From: Bacteroidota bacterium
GTDB taxonomy: Bacteria > Bacteroidota > Bacteroidia > AKYH767-A > OLB10
Length of the DNA: 64,000 nucleotides
Assembly: GCA_016717725.1 (NCBI GenBank)
Contig: JADKFA010000014.1
Coordinates: 22,237 to 86,236 of the forward strand
Reading direction: 5' to 3'
The notes below the pieces were generated by a model. That model was given only the letters and a program-made list of their open reading frames with translations. It did no database searches and was not told the DNA's origin. The position numbers and the translations under genes are program-made. Of this stretch, positions 48,042 through 58,382 are shown in pieces. How positions within the stretch are numbered: position 1 is the first letter of the stretch; each line of letters starts with the position of its first letter.

Positions 48042-49944
48042 GAGGGGCGACGAAACAGAAATTTCATCTTCTTTTTCATTTGATTTTGTTGACGTTTTAT
48101 TTTGCGATAATTATTTTCAGCTAAACCCTCTCTCTTGGTGTCACCCAATTGCTTCCAATTTCCTCTTTGAAAATCCAGTGCAGCTTCTAAGTCTACCAAT
48201 TTGTCGGAGGCTGATGGATCCCATTGCGCATGATAATTTTGTAACCAACTATGATTGAATTGTAGGAATTCATCATTGCCAATTCCTGCTTTGCTCGATA
48301 CATAACTTCCACTGATATGTGCCGTTGGAAAAACATTTTGCTGACTTAAAAAAACATATGCTTTGGGATCAGCAACAAATGCTAAATTGTGCTTCGTACA
48401 GTACTGTTGTAATTCTTTTACTACTTGCAAAAAAGCTTGCAGCAAGTCTTGTTGATCGAGTGTGCACCCGGTATTGTATATTTCTTCAGGATGGTATTTT
48501 TCTAAAAGCGAAATGTATCGATCATAAGCCGGTTTTACAGCAGCATAAACCTCTGGATTGTTTCTTCGGAATAAATCATAGTGCGTAAATTTTAAATCGT
48601 AATTTAATACACAAAGATCTTTTCGAAATCCCGTTTTAATGCGGGCATAGTTGTAGTTAATAATATTGGTCCAGTCGGCAATTAAAACAACACTCCCTTT
48701 CTCAATAGAGTGATCGAGATCTTTCATGAGCGAAGTGCTTAAATCGAAAGTGGTGAGTGATGTCTTTGGATAATTAACTCCAATCTGTATCAACAAAAGT
48801 AAAGGAAGAATTATTCGTGCTTGTGGATGCCATGTAATCAGTCGAGCCATCCCTAAAGCAGCGAAAAAACCCATCAAATAAAAAGGAGTGCATAAATAAG
48901 CATCGGTATCGGCAGTTTGATCAATTCTTAACTGATAGATGAGTAGAAATAAATAGTAAAATGTGATTCCAAACCATAAGCGATGTTTCTTGGCAGAAAT
49001 CAAATAAATAATGCCCATCAATATGAAAATAAGAAATATGAAAAATTGCTCAAAGCTTATTCGAAAGAAGTAAGGAATACGCATCCCCACAATTCCTTTC
49101 ACCTCAGCTTGTGTATTTTTAATCCATGCTCCTCCTGAAAGATGATAAATCAATCGATCGATGGTGTTCGGACTTCCAAATGTAAAAGGCAGTTCAGCCG
49201 ATGCTCGAACGTACATCCATCCATAAAATAAAATGAAGATACCTGCAGTTAAGAGTAGTAATATTTTTGAATCCTTTCCAAAAAGCTCATTCCAATTTGT
49301 CTTTTCTTTTTCAGTTTTTTTCTTGGATTGGATTTTATTCACCAACCAGCCTTGAGGCCATAAAAGTACCATGATAGGAATGAAAAAAACGATGGTTAAA
49401 TGATGGTTAGCTAAACCTATCCCCAACCCAAGAGCTGCAAGATAAGTTCCGATTTTGTGGTCACCAATTTCTCTGCGTAGAAGTCCGTAAAAAATAAGTC
49501 CAATGCTTGTTACTTGTAAACTATAAACTTCTACTGAATGCGACCAATGCCAAAGTGTTGTTCCAGTAACAGAAGCGATAGCAGCACATATTCCAATAAG
49601 GTATAAAGTAGTGTTATTAAGTTGGGAATACGTATTTTTTAGCAAGATGATAACGCTTAAATACAGAAGTGCCGAAGCAAAGCTCATGCATAAACTGCTA
49701 AATAAAACCAAACTGGTTATATGTGCTAATCCGAAAAAGGCAAATACCGATGTGAAAATTTTACTCAAGAGAACATAGGCAGGAAATCCAGGAGCATGCG
49801 CAATACCTGTTAACTCATTTACCAATGCAAATTCTGCAGCATCGGCGAACCCTAATGCGTTAAAATTCGCATTCACTAGGAGATAACCAAACTCACTATA
49901 AAGACCAGGAAGCAACCTATGCGTGAAATTGTTTTTTCAGTCAT
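48038..49944 (-). CDS. DUF2723 multi-pass membrane protein, frame break near the N-terminus
   Basis: About 635 residues. GFADAAEFALVNELTGIAHAPGFPAYVLLSKIF is the DUF2723 core (first ten-odd helices; homologous to TMEM260, a protein O-mannosyltransferase). The open frame only starts at 49915 with TTG, but ATG 49944 gives MTEKTISRIGCFLVFIVSLV, a first membrane helix; one base added at about 49885 (A on the plus strand) joins it as SLVYLLVNANFNALGF. The soluble C-terminal part (about 380-635) is charged. Likely GT-C glycosyltransferase. Coupled to the aminopeptidase gene. Confidence 0.8.
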
Positions 49945-50007
49945 GTTTTAAGATGAAGTAACGAAAATAATACTATTTGTATCATCTACAATTGAAATTC
50001 TCAAAAA

Positions 50008-50613
50008 TTATTTTTTGACTGCATGTATGATGAGGTTGGCCCCATTAATTTTTTCCAAGTAATGGACTTCGTGTCCGCTGAATTGCAGCTCTTCGGTAGC
50101 ATTTTTAATTTTATCTACATCAACAAAAGCATTAAAGAGAATTCTTCCACCTAAATTTGTTTTTTGTGAAAGGTGTTTCCAAAATTCTCTTGAAAGTAAT
50201 TTCCCTGGAATTTTGTCGTCTATAAAAACATCAACTAAAATTAAATCGAATTTTTGAGTTTTCTTGTTGACGTATTCCGCCGCATCGATGCATTCAATTT
50301 TTAAATCTGCGTTCGGTCGCACATTAAATTCCGATCGAGCAATATCAATGATGACGGGGTCAATTTCTATGGCAACAATTTTTCCGGTGTGTTTAAACTT
50401 TTCTTTGAGTAATTTGATGGAGGATCCACCACCCATACCTAAAATTAGAATTCGCTCATCGCCACGAAAGGGAATTTGATCGAGGGTTAACTCCCATACT
50501 TTCTGTAAATTGCCATAGCTGTAGCTCGTGTTTTTACTGTCAAGTACTTTTTTCCCATTTACATAGTTTATTTCCAGAATTCCACTGTATTTCGACTTGA
50601 TTTTATGAATCAT
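50008..50613 (-). CDS. spermidine-synthase-like methyltransferase-fold protein
   Basis: 201 residues. ILILGMGGGSSIKLL (nucleotide-binding loop), IVAIEIDPVIIDIARSEF and FDLILVDVFIDDKIPG follow the spermidine synthase pattern, but the protein is about 80 residues shorter than SpeE and has the YSYGNLQKVWELTLDQI N-terminal hairpin only in part. It may not make polyamines. No speD neighbour. Confidence 0.75.
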   Translation of the reverse strand: MIHKIKSKYSGILEINYVNGKKVLDSKNTSYSYGNLQKVWELTLDQIPFRGDERILILGMGGGSSIKLLKEKFKHTGKIVAIEIDPVIIDIARSEFNVRPNADLKIECIDAAEYVNKKTQKFDLILVDVFIDDKIPGKLLSREFWKHLSQKTNLGGRILFNAFVDVDKIKNATEELQFSGHEVHYLEKINGANLIIHAVKK

Positions 50614-50698
50614 CTTTAACTTTAAGAATATTATCAGCGAAAATCATAAAAATATGCGTCTTACACGTTCAATTTATGTTTTATTATGTAGAAAAAAA

Positions 50699-50706
50699 TT
50701 AGATTT
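50699..50706 (+). promoter_or_regulatory. pepD -7 box
   Basis: TAGATTTG at about 50700-50707 matches TAnnTTTG and overlaps the alternative GTG start at 50707, which supports ATG 50722 as the true start. Confidence 0.4.
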
Positions 50707-50721
50707 GTGAAAATAATTGAT

Positions 50722-52182
50722 ATGTCTACTGATATCCGTCAACTCGAACCACAACAAATCTGGAAGAACTTCTCCGATCTAAATGCTGTACCCCGACCAT
50801 CTAAAAAGGAGGAAAGAGTGATTGAATTCATGAAGGATTTTGGAATCCGATTAGGACTCGAGACTTTTGAAGACGATATTCGAAATGTGATTATTCGCAA
50901 GCCCGCTACGAAAGGTATGGAAAATCGCAAGCCGATTGTGCTGCAAAGTCATCTGGATATGGTGCATCAAAAAAATAATGATACCATTTTTGATTTTGAT
51001 AAAGAAGGCATCAAAATGATTGTTGATGGTGATTGGGTGCGTGCAAAAGGAACTACCTTGGGTGCAGATAACGGAATTGGAGTGGCTACCATCATGACGA
51101 TTTTGGCTAGTAACGATATTCCACATCCTGCTATTGATGCCTTGTTTACTATCGATGAGGAAACAGGTATGACAGGTGCTCTCAATCTGAAAGGTGGAAT
51201 TTTGAAAGGTGAAATATTATTAAATCTCGACACAGAACAGGATGATGAAATCGATATTGGTTGTGCCGGTGGAATTGACGTCACTGCAAAACGATCCTAT
51301 CAAGAAGAAAGCATTCCTGCCGATCATATTGGGTATACGCTTACCGTTAGTGGATTGAATGGAGGACATAGCGGAATGGATATTCATAAAGGGCTTGGCA
51401 ATGCGAATAAATTGATGAATAGAATTTTGTATGCTATTTCAAGAGAGTTGAATGCAAAAGTGACGAGCCTCAATGGAGGAAGTCTTCGCAATGCCATTCC
51501 AAGAGAAAGTGTTTCTGTAGTCGCCATTCCTAAGGAAAACGATTCAAAGTTGGCTGCAATGGTTTCGTCACTATCAGCAGAAATCAAAGCTGAATATATA
51601 ACGATGGAGCCAGGACTCATTATTACTTTTGTTTCTGTAGCTACTCCAAAAAAGGGATTGAATGCAAATGATCAATCTCTTATTCTAAATGCCATTTATA
51701 CTGCGAATAATGGTGTGTACAGAATGAGCGCCGATATTCCCGATCTGGTAGAAACGAGCAATAACGTGGCGCGTGTTTTAATAGAAAATGGAGAGATGAT
51801 GATTGGCTGTTTAACACGTTCTTCTGTAGAATCATCAAAAATGGATTTAGCAAATACACTTCGCGCAGCATTTGAATTGGCAGGGTGCGATGTAGCTTTT
51901 TCTGGTAGTTATCCCGGCTGGACACCCAACGTACATTCACCCATCTTAAAAATGATGGAAGAGATCTACGAAAAACTATTTAATGAAAAACCAAAAGTTG
52001 TAGCCTGTCACGCCGGATTGGAATGCGGCATTTTAGGCGCCAATTATCCTGGAATGGATATGATCTCCTTCGGTCCCACTATTCTCGGAGCCCATAGCCC
52101 CGACGAACGTGTTTCTATTTCCAGCGTACAAAAATATTGGAAGTTTGTTTTAGAGATATTAGCGCATATTCCGACAAATTAA
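50722..52182 (+). CDS. pepD: aminoacyl-histidine dipeptidase (M20 family)
   Basis: 486 residues from ATG 50722. Metal ligands in VLQSHLDMVHQ, TLGADNGIGVATIM and FTIDEETGMTGAL; LNLDTEQDDEIDIGCAGG; lid domain GLNGGHSGMDIHKGLGNANK; HAGLECGILGANYPGMDMIS and GAHSPDERV at the end. A cytosolic zinc dipeptidase cleaving beta-Ala-His and other dipeptides. Intact. Divergent from the methyltransferase gene. Confidence 0.93.
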   Translation: MSTDIRQLEPQQIWKNFSDLNAVPRPSKKEERVIEFMKDFGIRLGLETFEDDIRNVIIRKPATKGMENRKPIVLQSHLDMVHQKNNDTIFDFDKEGIKMIVDGDWVRAKGTTLGADNGIGVATIMTILASNDIPHPAIDALFTIDEETGMTGALNLKGGILKGEILLNLDTEQDDEIDIGCAGGIDVTAKRSYQEESIPADHIGYTLTVSGLNGGHSGMDIHKGLGNANKLMNRILYAISRELNAKVTSLNGGSLRNAIPRESVSVVAIPKENDSKLAAMVSSLSAEIKAEYITMEPGLIITFVSVATPKKGLNANDQSLILNAIYTANNGVYRMSADIPDLVETSNNVARVLIENGEMMIGCLTRSSVESSKMDLANTLRAAFELAGCDVAFSGSYPGWTPNVHSPILKMMEEIYEKLFNEKPKVVACHAGLECGILGANYPGMDMISFGPTILGAHSPDERVSISSVQKYWKFVLEILAHIPTN

Positions 52183-52206
52183 TTTAATAATTGAATCAAT
52201 ATTCAA

Positions 52207-52623
52207 TTAATTGTAATAGCACCCTTGCATCATCCATAATTTAATTGAATCAATATTCGCCTCGGATACATGCGGTGGGTTTGGTGGCATAATAGGCCAT
52301 TCAACTCCTCTAAGTCTTTGTATTAGTAATGAATTTTCGGGTTCGATGGAATCGATATAAGGAGCTTTATCTCCGGTATAAAGTAATTCGTCGAATGAAA
52401 CTGAAGCATGTAAGTTTAAAAATGGGTGAGTTGCATTGTGACAACCGATGCAATTTTCATTAAATATAGGTTGGATGTAGTTGCTAAAACTGATTCTATA
52501 AATTGTTGAGTCATACGGAACTAGCGGGCGAATTCGTATAGGACCAACGTCTTTTTCACAAGATGAAAATGCAATAACTAATAGTAAAATAAAATTTATT
52601 TGTATGTATAGTCTGTTTTTCAT
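52207..52623 (-). CDS. small c-type cytochrome-like lipoprotein
   Basis: 138 residues; lipoprotein signal with lipobox FSSC (IQINFILLLVIAFSSCEKD). One haem-binding motif CIGCH in SNYIQPIFNENCIGCHNATH, and a late Met/Trp-rich stretch (WPIMPPNPPHVSE) that could give the sixth ligand. Bacteroidota often have such single-haem lipoproteins facing the periplasm or surface. Last gene of the leftward cluster 58141 to 52207. Confidence 0.75.
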   Translation of the reverse strand: MKNRLYIQINFILLLVIAFSSCEKDVGPIRIRPLVPYDSTIYRISFSNYIQPIFNENCIGCHNATHPFLNLHASVSFDELLYTGDKAPYIDSIEPENSLLIQRLRGVEWPIMPPNPPHVSEANIDSIKLWMMQGCYYN

Positions 52624-52626
52624 TTT

Positions 52627-53550
52627 TCAATTTGTTGGCGTTTTTGTTTTTAGTTTTTTAACAAAAGTTCTTCGAATATTAAATCCCAATAAAAATTCAC
52701 CACGATTATAATTTAGTGGTGATGACGAATAAATTTCGGTTTCACTTAAGCCTGCAGTGCTACTTGCAATTATTTGAAAAACATGGCCTGCTGTTCCAAA
52801 TTCAAGTCCAATAGAGAGTGGATACAATTCGTTTTCGGTTTTGTAATTTATAAGGTATGAATATTCAAAGATTATTGAAGTAAATATACCCGTTTTTATT
52901 GCTGCGCTAAATGGAATTGCAAAACTGAGATTAGATTCATTGATGTCGACAAGATTTTGATAAATAAGGGTTGGAGATAATTGTAATGATAGCAGACCAT
53001 TCACGTTTTTAGAAATTATTAGTTGTGATAGGTATTGAAGCCGATGCGCAAATTTATTTTTGAATGGGGTGACACTGTCTTCAAAAAAAGTGTAAGGAGG
53101 TATTTTGTTGAAGGGTGTCGTTTTGATAGAAACATCGCTATATACACTCAGCGAAATAGGTGTGATGTTGTCTTCAACTTGTTTTAGAAAAACTCTTTTT
53201 ATGCCCAATTTAAATGTCTTATCAGTTTTGAGTCGTCCTACAGTAATCATGTTATTTTTTCCAAGAGCCATGTCAAATATAAATTGAATATTGGCTGTTG
53301 CATCAAAACCAAAAAAGTCTGTAATTATAGATTTGTCTGGCTTCAATGAACCAAAGCGATGTCTAATTTGAAATTCAAAACTTCGCGGAGCAATGGTAGT
53401 AGTGGTTTGACAATTTATATTGATTGTGTTTCTGAAAGCATTTATTCCATTATCCTCAACCATTTCTTGTTGTGCTATTGCATATTGTGAGTGAATGACT
53501 GCTGCTCCAAATAATAGGGTGGAGAGTAAGTGTTTTCTATCAAGCCGCAT
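52627..53550 (-). CDS. DUF5777-type outer-membrane beta-barrel protein
   Basis: 307 residues with a signal peptide (LSTLLFGAAVIHSQYAIAQQ). FEFQIRHRFGSLKPDKS and IQFIFDMALGKNNMITVGRL are typical of DUF5777 barrels, which in this phylum usually sit beside c-type cytochrome genes, as here. Alternating beta strands to the C-terminus. Role unknown; possibly a porin-like partner of the cytochromes. Confidence 0.8.
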   Translation of the reverse strand: MRLDRKHLLSTLLFGAAVIHSQYAIAQQEMVEDNGINAFRNTININCQTTTTIAPRSFEFQIRHRFGSLKPDKSIITDFFGFDATANIQFIFDMALGKNNMITVGRLKTDKTFKLGIKRVFLKQVEDNITPISLSVYSDVSIKTTPFNKIPPYTFFEDSVTPFKNKFAHRLQYLSQLIISKNVNGLLSLQLSPTLIYQNLVDINESNLSFAIPFSAAIKTGIFTSIIFEYSYLINYKTENELYPLSIGLEFGTAGHVFQIIASSTAGLSETEIYSSSPLNYNRGEFLLGFNIRRTFVKKLKTKTPTN

Positions 53551-53583
53551 TATTTTGTTTTATGGAGGTTAATATATTATCAA

Positions 53584-54030
53584 TTATTTTTTTAATGTGC
53601 GTAGATAGCAAACTAATTGCCATCTTTGTTTTTGTGTAAACATTTGACGGTAGGATTCCATATCCGATCTTCCATTGGTTATTTTCCAAAATAGGACACC
53701 ATCACTTTGTCCTTGTACAGATGGACTCGTCAGGTTTTTTGGTTTTGTTTTTAAGTTAATCGCAGCAGGACCATTCCCTTCTCCATTAAGATTATGGCAT
53801 GGCCAACATACTTTTTCAAATAGTTTTTTCCCAGCGCTATATTGTTCACTGATATCGTGAAATGGATTGATTAAACTATCAGCGGAAGGAGGAGCTACCC
53901 AATTTGTATTTTCAGTTTGTATATTACTAGCTATAAAGAAAGGAAGAGTGAGGAATAGTAAATAGGACGTTTTCTTAAGCGAGGAGGTGCTCTTGAAATT
54001 TGGTCTTTTTTTTGAAGAGTGATGTTTCAT
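53584..54030 (-). CDS. c-type cytochrome
   Basis: 148 residues with an N-terminal membrane anchor (TSYLLFLTLPFFIASNI). Single haem motif CWPCHNLNGEGNGPAA and a later MESYRQMF that may carry the axial Met. Class I cytochrome c fold with the WQLVCYLRTL ending. Periplasmic electron carrier. Five bases from the 4Fe-4S gene upstream. Confidence 0.85.
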   Translation of the reverse strand: MKHHSSKKRPNFKSTSSLKKTSYLLFLTLPFFIASNIQTENTNWVAPPSADSLINPFHDISEQYSAGKKLFEKVCWPCHNLNGEGNGPAAINLKTKPKNLTSPSVQGQSDGVLFWKITNGRSDMESYRQMFTQKQRWQLVCYLRTLKK

Positions 54031-54035
54031 ACTTT

Positions 54036-56021
54036 TTACTTTTGCTTCTGATCAGATTCTATTAATTGTAATGCTTGTCTAGCTTTGACGTGATCAGGAT
54101 GTTGTCGGAGTAAAGAAAGCAAATCATTTTTCGCCTCTTCAATTTCTCCAGAAGAGTATTTAATCATTGCAAGATTAAAAATTGCCTGTGTTTGATTGGG
54201 TTCTATGAGAAGTAGTTTTTCTACATGTGGTCGAGCTTTTCCATATAGTTTCTGCTGTAAATATATGGCAGCTAAATTATTTTCAATTGTTGAAGAAGAT
54301 TCAAAATATTTAGAAGCTTTTAATAAATATTTTTCTCCTTCGTATAGCTTTCCTGATCTTGTAAATAGTACACCCGCTGCTAGCCAACCTTCTTTATTAT
54401 TTGAGTCAATTTCAAGAGCTTCATTATAATGGTTCAATGCCTCGATTGGAAAACCGTTCTTTTCTTCAAGATGTCCAAGTAAGATTAAGGCTTCTCCCTT
54501 AATATTATTTTCTGTTGCTGTATTGGCATGTTCACCAATGATTGTTTTTAGATGATTGGCTGCCGATGGCTCGTTTTGTAGAGTAATAAGTAGTTTGCTT
54601 AAGCGTATTCTGGCCTCGGTATCTTTTGGAGTAAGGGATAGCATTTTTTCTAGATAAAATATTGCTTTGTGGGAATCTTTGGTGTAAATTGATAGCGCTG
54701 CAAGTTGTCTGAGCAATGGGGCAGGAGCAAATAATCCCAATTTATATGCTGAATGAAGATGCTGGTTTGCACGAATTATATTATAGCTAATTTTTTCTTG
54801 ATTTAATTCTAATGAGGTGTCACTGGTGATAAATGCTACCTTGTTATAATAATGTTCGCCACGTAGTTGAAAATATCGAATGAATGCACTGTGTATAGTG
54901 AAAATGACGATTAAACTAAATATGAAAAGATACGCTTTACCATAAAAAGTGAGTTTGCCAGAATTTTTCAGGACAATTTTGTTGATTTGTTGGAAGTAAT
55001 TATTCTTGAGACGATATGTTTTAATGCATAAAAAGGAAAGTATTGTAGAGATCGAAAGCGCCAGTAGAAATGCTACTGAATCGTAAAGACCAAAATAGAT
55101 GCACAAAAACAATGTAAATAAAAAAAGGAGAGCTATATCTTCTTTCCATGTGAAATCATAAACTTTTTTCTCTGAGTAAATTGAACTCAATTGTTGAAGG
55201 CCGCTAGGTTTTGTGAACCCAAAATGAATCGCATCATTCGGACAAACTTGAACGCAATCGAGATCTTTGAGACAATTGTGATCTACAACTTTACCAAAAT
55301 GAAGTATTTCTTTATGTACCTTAATATGGGAACTGCATACCGAAGTACATAGGCCACATTGATTGCAGTCACCAGTAAGTTTTATTTTCCCTGGAGAAAC
55401 TCGATCTGTTATTGCAAATATAGCCCCGTAGGGACATACGAACTGACAAAAACTTCGTGAGCCAAGTAAGTAAATGATTAAAAAACCGCAGAAAAAAAAA
55501 GTTAAAAGCGTAACTCCTAATCCTGGCAAGTTTCTCCAAAAATCATTGGTGATAAAGGATGCCCAACCTTCATTGTCGCTTTGAATTCGAAAAACTGGTA
55601 ATGGCTGTCCGAAGTAAATTCTTTCTATTTGTGGTAGAATGAATAAATAAAGAACCGCAAAAAAGGGTATCATTAATAGAAATCTCGACTTAATCTGCTT
55701 CGGCTTTATTTTAAATTTATTTAAGAGCCATTCACTTAAATCCTGTAGTGCTACTATGTGACACATCCAAGAGCAAAAAAACCTTCCCACAATAATTGTA
55801 GATAGCATTGCAACTCCCATAAAAATAAATCCAGCTGTAATAATTCCGCGATGAAGAGTGTATAGTACTTCATTAAATTCCAGAGGAGCTAAAGTGCGAC
55901 CTGCAATTTTCCAATGCGCAATATGTAATCCAAAAAGTAGATATATTGCGCCTAAACTAATCGCTCTCAAAGTCCCATAATTGGGTTTTTTGGTTTGTAC
56001 ATTTGGCAAATGTAATTTCAT
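54036..56021 (-). CDS. NapH/CcoG-like membrane 4Fe-4S protein fused to TPR domain
   Basis: 661 residues. About five membrane helices, with the membrane-facing Cys motifs FFCSWMCHIVALQ and FCQFVCPYGAIFA of the NapH/NosR family, then a double-cluster ferredoxin: CNQCGLCTSVC and CLKDLDCVQVCPNDAI. Another pair of helices and, from about 390, seven or so TPR units (AIFYLEKMLSLTPKDTEARI, ALNHYNEALEIDSNNKEGWL). A quinol- or ferredoxin-linked electron-transfer role is likely. The TPR tail is unusual for the family and suggests assembly with a partner, perhaps the neighbouring cytochromes. Confidence 0.82.
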   Translation of the reverse strand: MKLHLPNVQTKKPNYGTLRAISLGAIYLLFGLHIAHWKIAGRTLAPLEFNEVLYTLHRGIITAGFIFMGVAMLSTIIVGRFFCSWMCHIVALQDLSEWLLNKFKIKPKQIKSRFLLMIPFFAVLYLFILPQIERIYFGQPLPVFRIQSDNEGWASFITNDFWRNLPGLGVTLLTFFFCGFLIIYLLGSRSFCQFVCPYGAIFAITDRVSPGKIKLTGDCNQCGLCTSVCSSHIKVHKEILHFGKVVDHNCLKDLDCVQVCPNDAIHFGFTKPSGLQQLSSIYSEKKVYDFTWKEDIALLFLFTLFLCIYFGLYDSVAFLLALSISTILSFLCIKTYRLKNNYFQQINKIVLKNSGKLTFYGKAYLFIFSLIVIFTIHSAFIRYFQLRGEHYYNKVAFITSDTSLELNQEKISYNIIRANQHLHSAYKLGLFAPAPLLRQLAALSIYTKDSHKAIFYLEKMLSLTPKDTEARIRLSKLLITLQNEPSAANHLKTIIGEHANTATENNIKGEALILLGHLEEKNGFPIEALNHYNEALEIDSNNKEGWLAAGVLFTRSGKLYEGEKYLLKASKYFESSSTIENNLAAIYLQQKLYGKARPHVEKLLLIEPNQTQAIFNLAMIKYSSGEIEEAKNDLLSLLRQHPDHVKARQALQLIESDQKQK

Positions 56022-56074
56022 TTTTTTAATGCATGTAATGATTAATCGTTGGAGTCATAATCATTATGCTAATA

Positions 56075-58141
56075 TTAGTTAACAATCATGATCCTTCGAT
56101 AAAAGTTCATATTGTTAATTTTGATTTTTGCGATTAACGTACCACTATTTATTCTGTAGAGTTCGATGAGTTTTGTATAACGTTGCCCATATTGAAGGTT
56201 TATTTCAAAATTTTCTATCTCCTGTCCCATCAAATTAAAAATACTCAAACTTGCCTTTTCATCAGTTGCAGTGGCGACAAGGTCAATTGTAAACTGATTT
56301 TTTGCAGGATTTGGGTATATATTTATAAGATTGTTGGTGTTGTTATATGCCAAACCAGTGCAAATTTCAACATCAACAGTAGCCATTGACTTAGGCGAGT
56401 AGCATTCGCTGTAGCCAACTTCAATTTCCCAATCAAAAAAATAGTAGTATAGGCTTCCTCCTGCACTTGATCCAGTGATTGATAGAGTATCAGGAATTGT
56501 GTAGGGATATGTGACATTGCTATTATTTCTCCATAAATAGGGAGCATTATTAACTGTGATTTTATAATCAGTTCCAATCGGAATACTAAAATTTAAGGGT
56601 ATTCTATATTCTCCAATCGGAATCATAAATGAACCACTTTGAATTAGAGTTCCTGTACTAGTGTAAACAGCAATGTCTCTAACTCCTGCTGTATTTGAAT
56701 AAACTTTGACAGACTTTAGAATGATGGATTTGAAAGTTGAAAACAGAAGCGATTGTGATCCAGCAAAATACCCTCCAGTACCTGCACTATCGCTTTTGCC
56801 GCCAAAGGTGATGTTTCCATTATTTATGGCAACGTCTCGGGCAAAATAATTTGTACTCGAAATTAAGGCTGGAGTATAAAAATTATTCCCAGCTCCTACT
56901 AAACTGTCATTAATATCATACCATTTAATATTATTTCCTGTTGCGGTTAGCATCGATGAATCACCAATACAAATTGTATCGCTGCTTGTAATAGGGGCAC
57001 TAGGCATTGTGAATGAACTAATAGTATAGGGAGATGAAATGGCAGTACCGCAATAGTTCCATACGGTCACGGTGTAAATACCCGCAGGCACTTTAATGTT
57101 TTGTGTAGTTGCACCTGTGGACCATAAAAAACCATAGCCAGCATTGGCTGATAGTACGATTGAATCGTTTCCACATAGCGTAGGGACTTGAGTGCTCTGA
57201 ATTGTTGCTACTGGATTCCCAGATGGATTTTGTAACGACAGAGTAAATGGAATCATGGTGAAATTATTGTTTTCATTGCTCTCTTCAAAATAGTTGTGGG
57301 GATCTACTTCATAAAAAATCCAATAATTCCCATTGCAAGTATTGGGAGGAATATTAATCCACATGCCATCTAAATTCTCACTGTATATATCGGTATATCC
57401 AGATGAAATTCCTTGCTCAGTGGGACTGCATCCATAGTTATTACCCAATCCCCAGTTTGGAAAATTTGAATCGAGGAGAGAGGTTCCTCCCATGTAAATA
57501 AAATTAGTATCTCGACAGTGTTGAGCGTATGTGCTACATGATCCATAATCCATCAAACAAAATGCTCGTTTCTTTCCCGAACCAATAATTGGCCAATTAC
57601 GTGGATTAGGATCATTCACAAGTGGAATTCGCAGTGAATATACTCCCCAATCATCTACATACATGCTGGAGTTGGAATACGTCATAGGTGGAGTTAAATG
57701 CTCTCGGGTAGTCATCGTATTTCCGTTTTTCTGATAAATGACTTGCCTTAAAATTTGTTTTGGGGTTTTTCCGTTGGGGCAAGTAAAATTGACACCGCCA
57801 GGTACAATAAATGTATCCGTTCCACACACAATCGTTTTGTTGTTATTAACATCTTCCGAACGAACCGTTAAAGGTCCAAACCCAATATTTGGAGTAGAAC
57901 CTGTTAGTCTTAGTTTTCCGTCGTTAGCTCCGTTTCCAGTCTGAGAATATTCGGAGGGTCCACTCTGATAATTTTCTAAAGCATACCATGAAATGGTTAT
58001 GTCGGGTAGTAAATCACAAACCGTCCCACCGTTCTCACATGAACAACTGGTCGCGTTAGTAATCGTACATTGAGAGAGTCCCTGATTTGAAATAAAAACT
58101 AAAAGAGAAAACAAATAAAATTGTGTTTTTAAGTTAGACAT
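56075..58141 (-). CDS. lysyl-oxidase-like domain protein with T9SS sorting tail, apparently lacking copper ligands
   Basis: 688 residues with a signal peptide (LFSLLVFISNQGLSQC). About residues 25-300 resemble lysyl oxidase: LPDITISWYALENY, RAFCLMDYGSC, GCSPTEQGISSGYTDIYSEN, DGMWINIPPNTCNGNYWIFY, EVDPHNYFEESNENNN. Where the family has HxHxH it has SNSSMYVDDWGVYSL, and the Lys/Tyr that form the quinone cofactor are not evident. Then beta-sandwich modules and a tail (NIYPNPAKNQFTIDLVATAT) for T9SS export. First gene of the leftward cytochrome cluster. The lysyl oxidase call is from motif memory and is moderate. Confidence 0.6.
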   Translation of the reverse strand: MSNLKTQFYLFSLLVFISNQGLSQCTITNATSCSCENGGTVCDLLPDITISWYALENYQSGPSEYSQTGNGANDGKLRLTGSTPNIGFGPLTVRSEDVNNNKTIVCGTDTFIVPGGVNFTCPNGKTPKQILRQVIYQKNGNTMTTREHLTPPMTYSNSSMYVDDWGVYSLRIPLVNDPNPRNWPIIGSGKKRAFCLMDYGSCSTYAQHCRDTNFIYMGGTSLLDSNFPNWGLGNNYGCSPTEQGISSGYTDIYSENLDGMWINIPPNTCNGNYWIFYEVDPHNYFEESNENNNFTMIPFTLSLQNPSGNPVATIQSTQVPTLCGNDSIVLSANAGYGFLWSTGATTQNIKVPAGIYTVTVWNYCGTAISSPYTISSFTMPSAPITSSDTICIGDSSMLTATGNNIKWYDINDSLVGAGNNFYTPALISSTNYFARDVAINNGNITFGGKSDSAGTGGYFAGSQSLLFSTFKSIILKSVKVYSNTAGVRDIAVYTSTGTLIQSGSFMIPIGEYRIPLNFSIPIGTDYKITVNNAPYLWRNNSNVTYPYTIPDTLSITGSSAGGSLYYYFFDWEIEVGYSECYSPKSMATVDVEICTGLAYNNTNNLINIYPNPAKNQFTIDLVATATDEKASLSIFNLMGQEIENFEINLQYGQRYTKLIELYRINSGTLIAKIKINNMNFYRRIMIVN

Positions 58142-58382
58142 GACGTATGGATTTTAGAGGGTATACTAAACACCAAATCTAATCTGTATAAATTAAAAAT
58201 TATATGATTTATGTCATCATAAAAAAATAAAGTGAATTCGCGAAACGACTTGTTTAATTTTTTTATTAAAAATCAGCTATCAAAAATTGATTTATATCAC
58301 TTTCTTCGCACAAAATATTTTGGGATTGGCTAGTTGACATCTATCGTTAGTTATTAAATGATAATTGTCAATTATTTCACCT

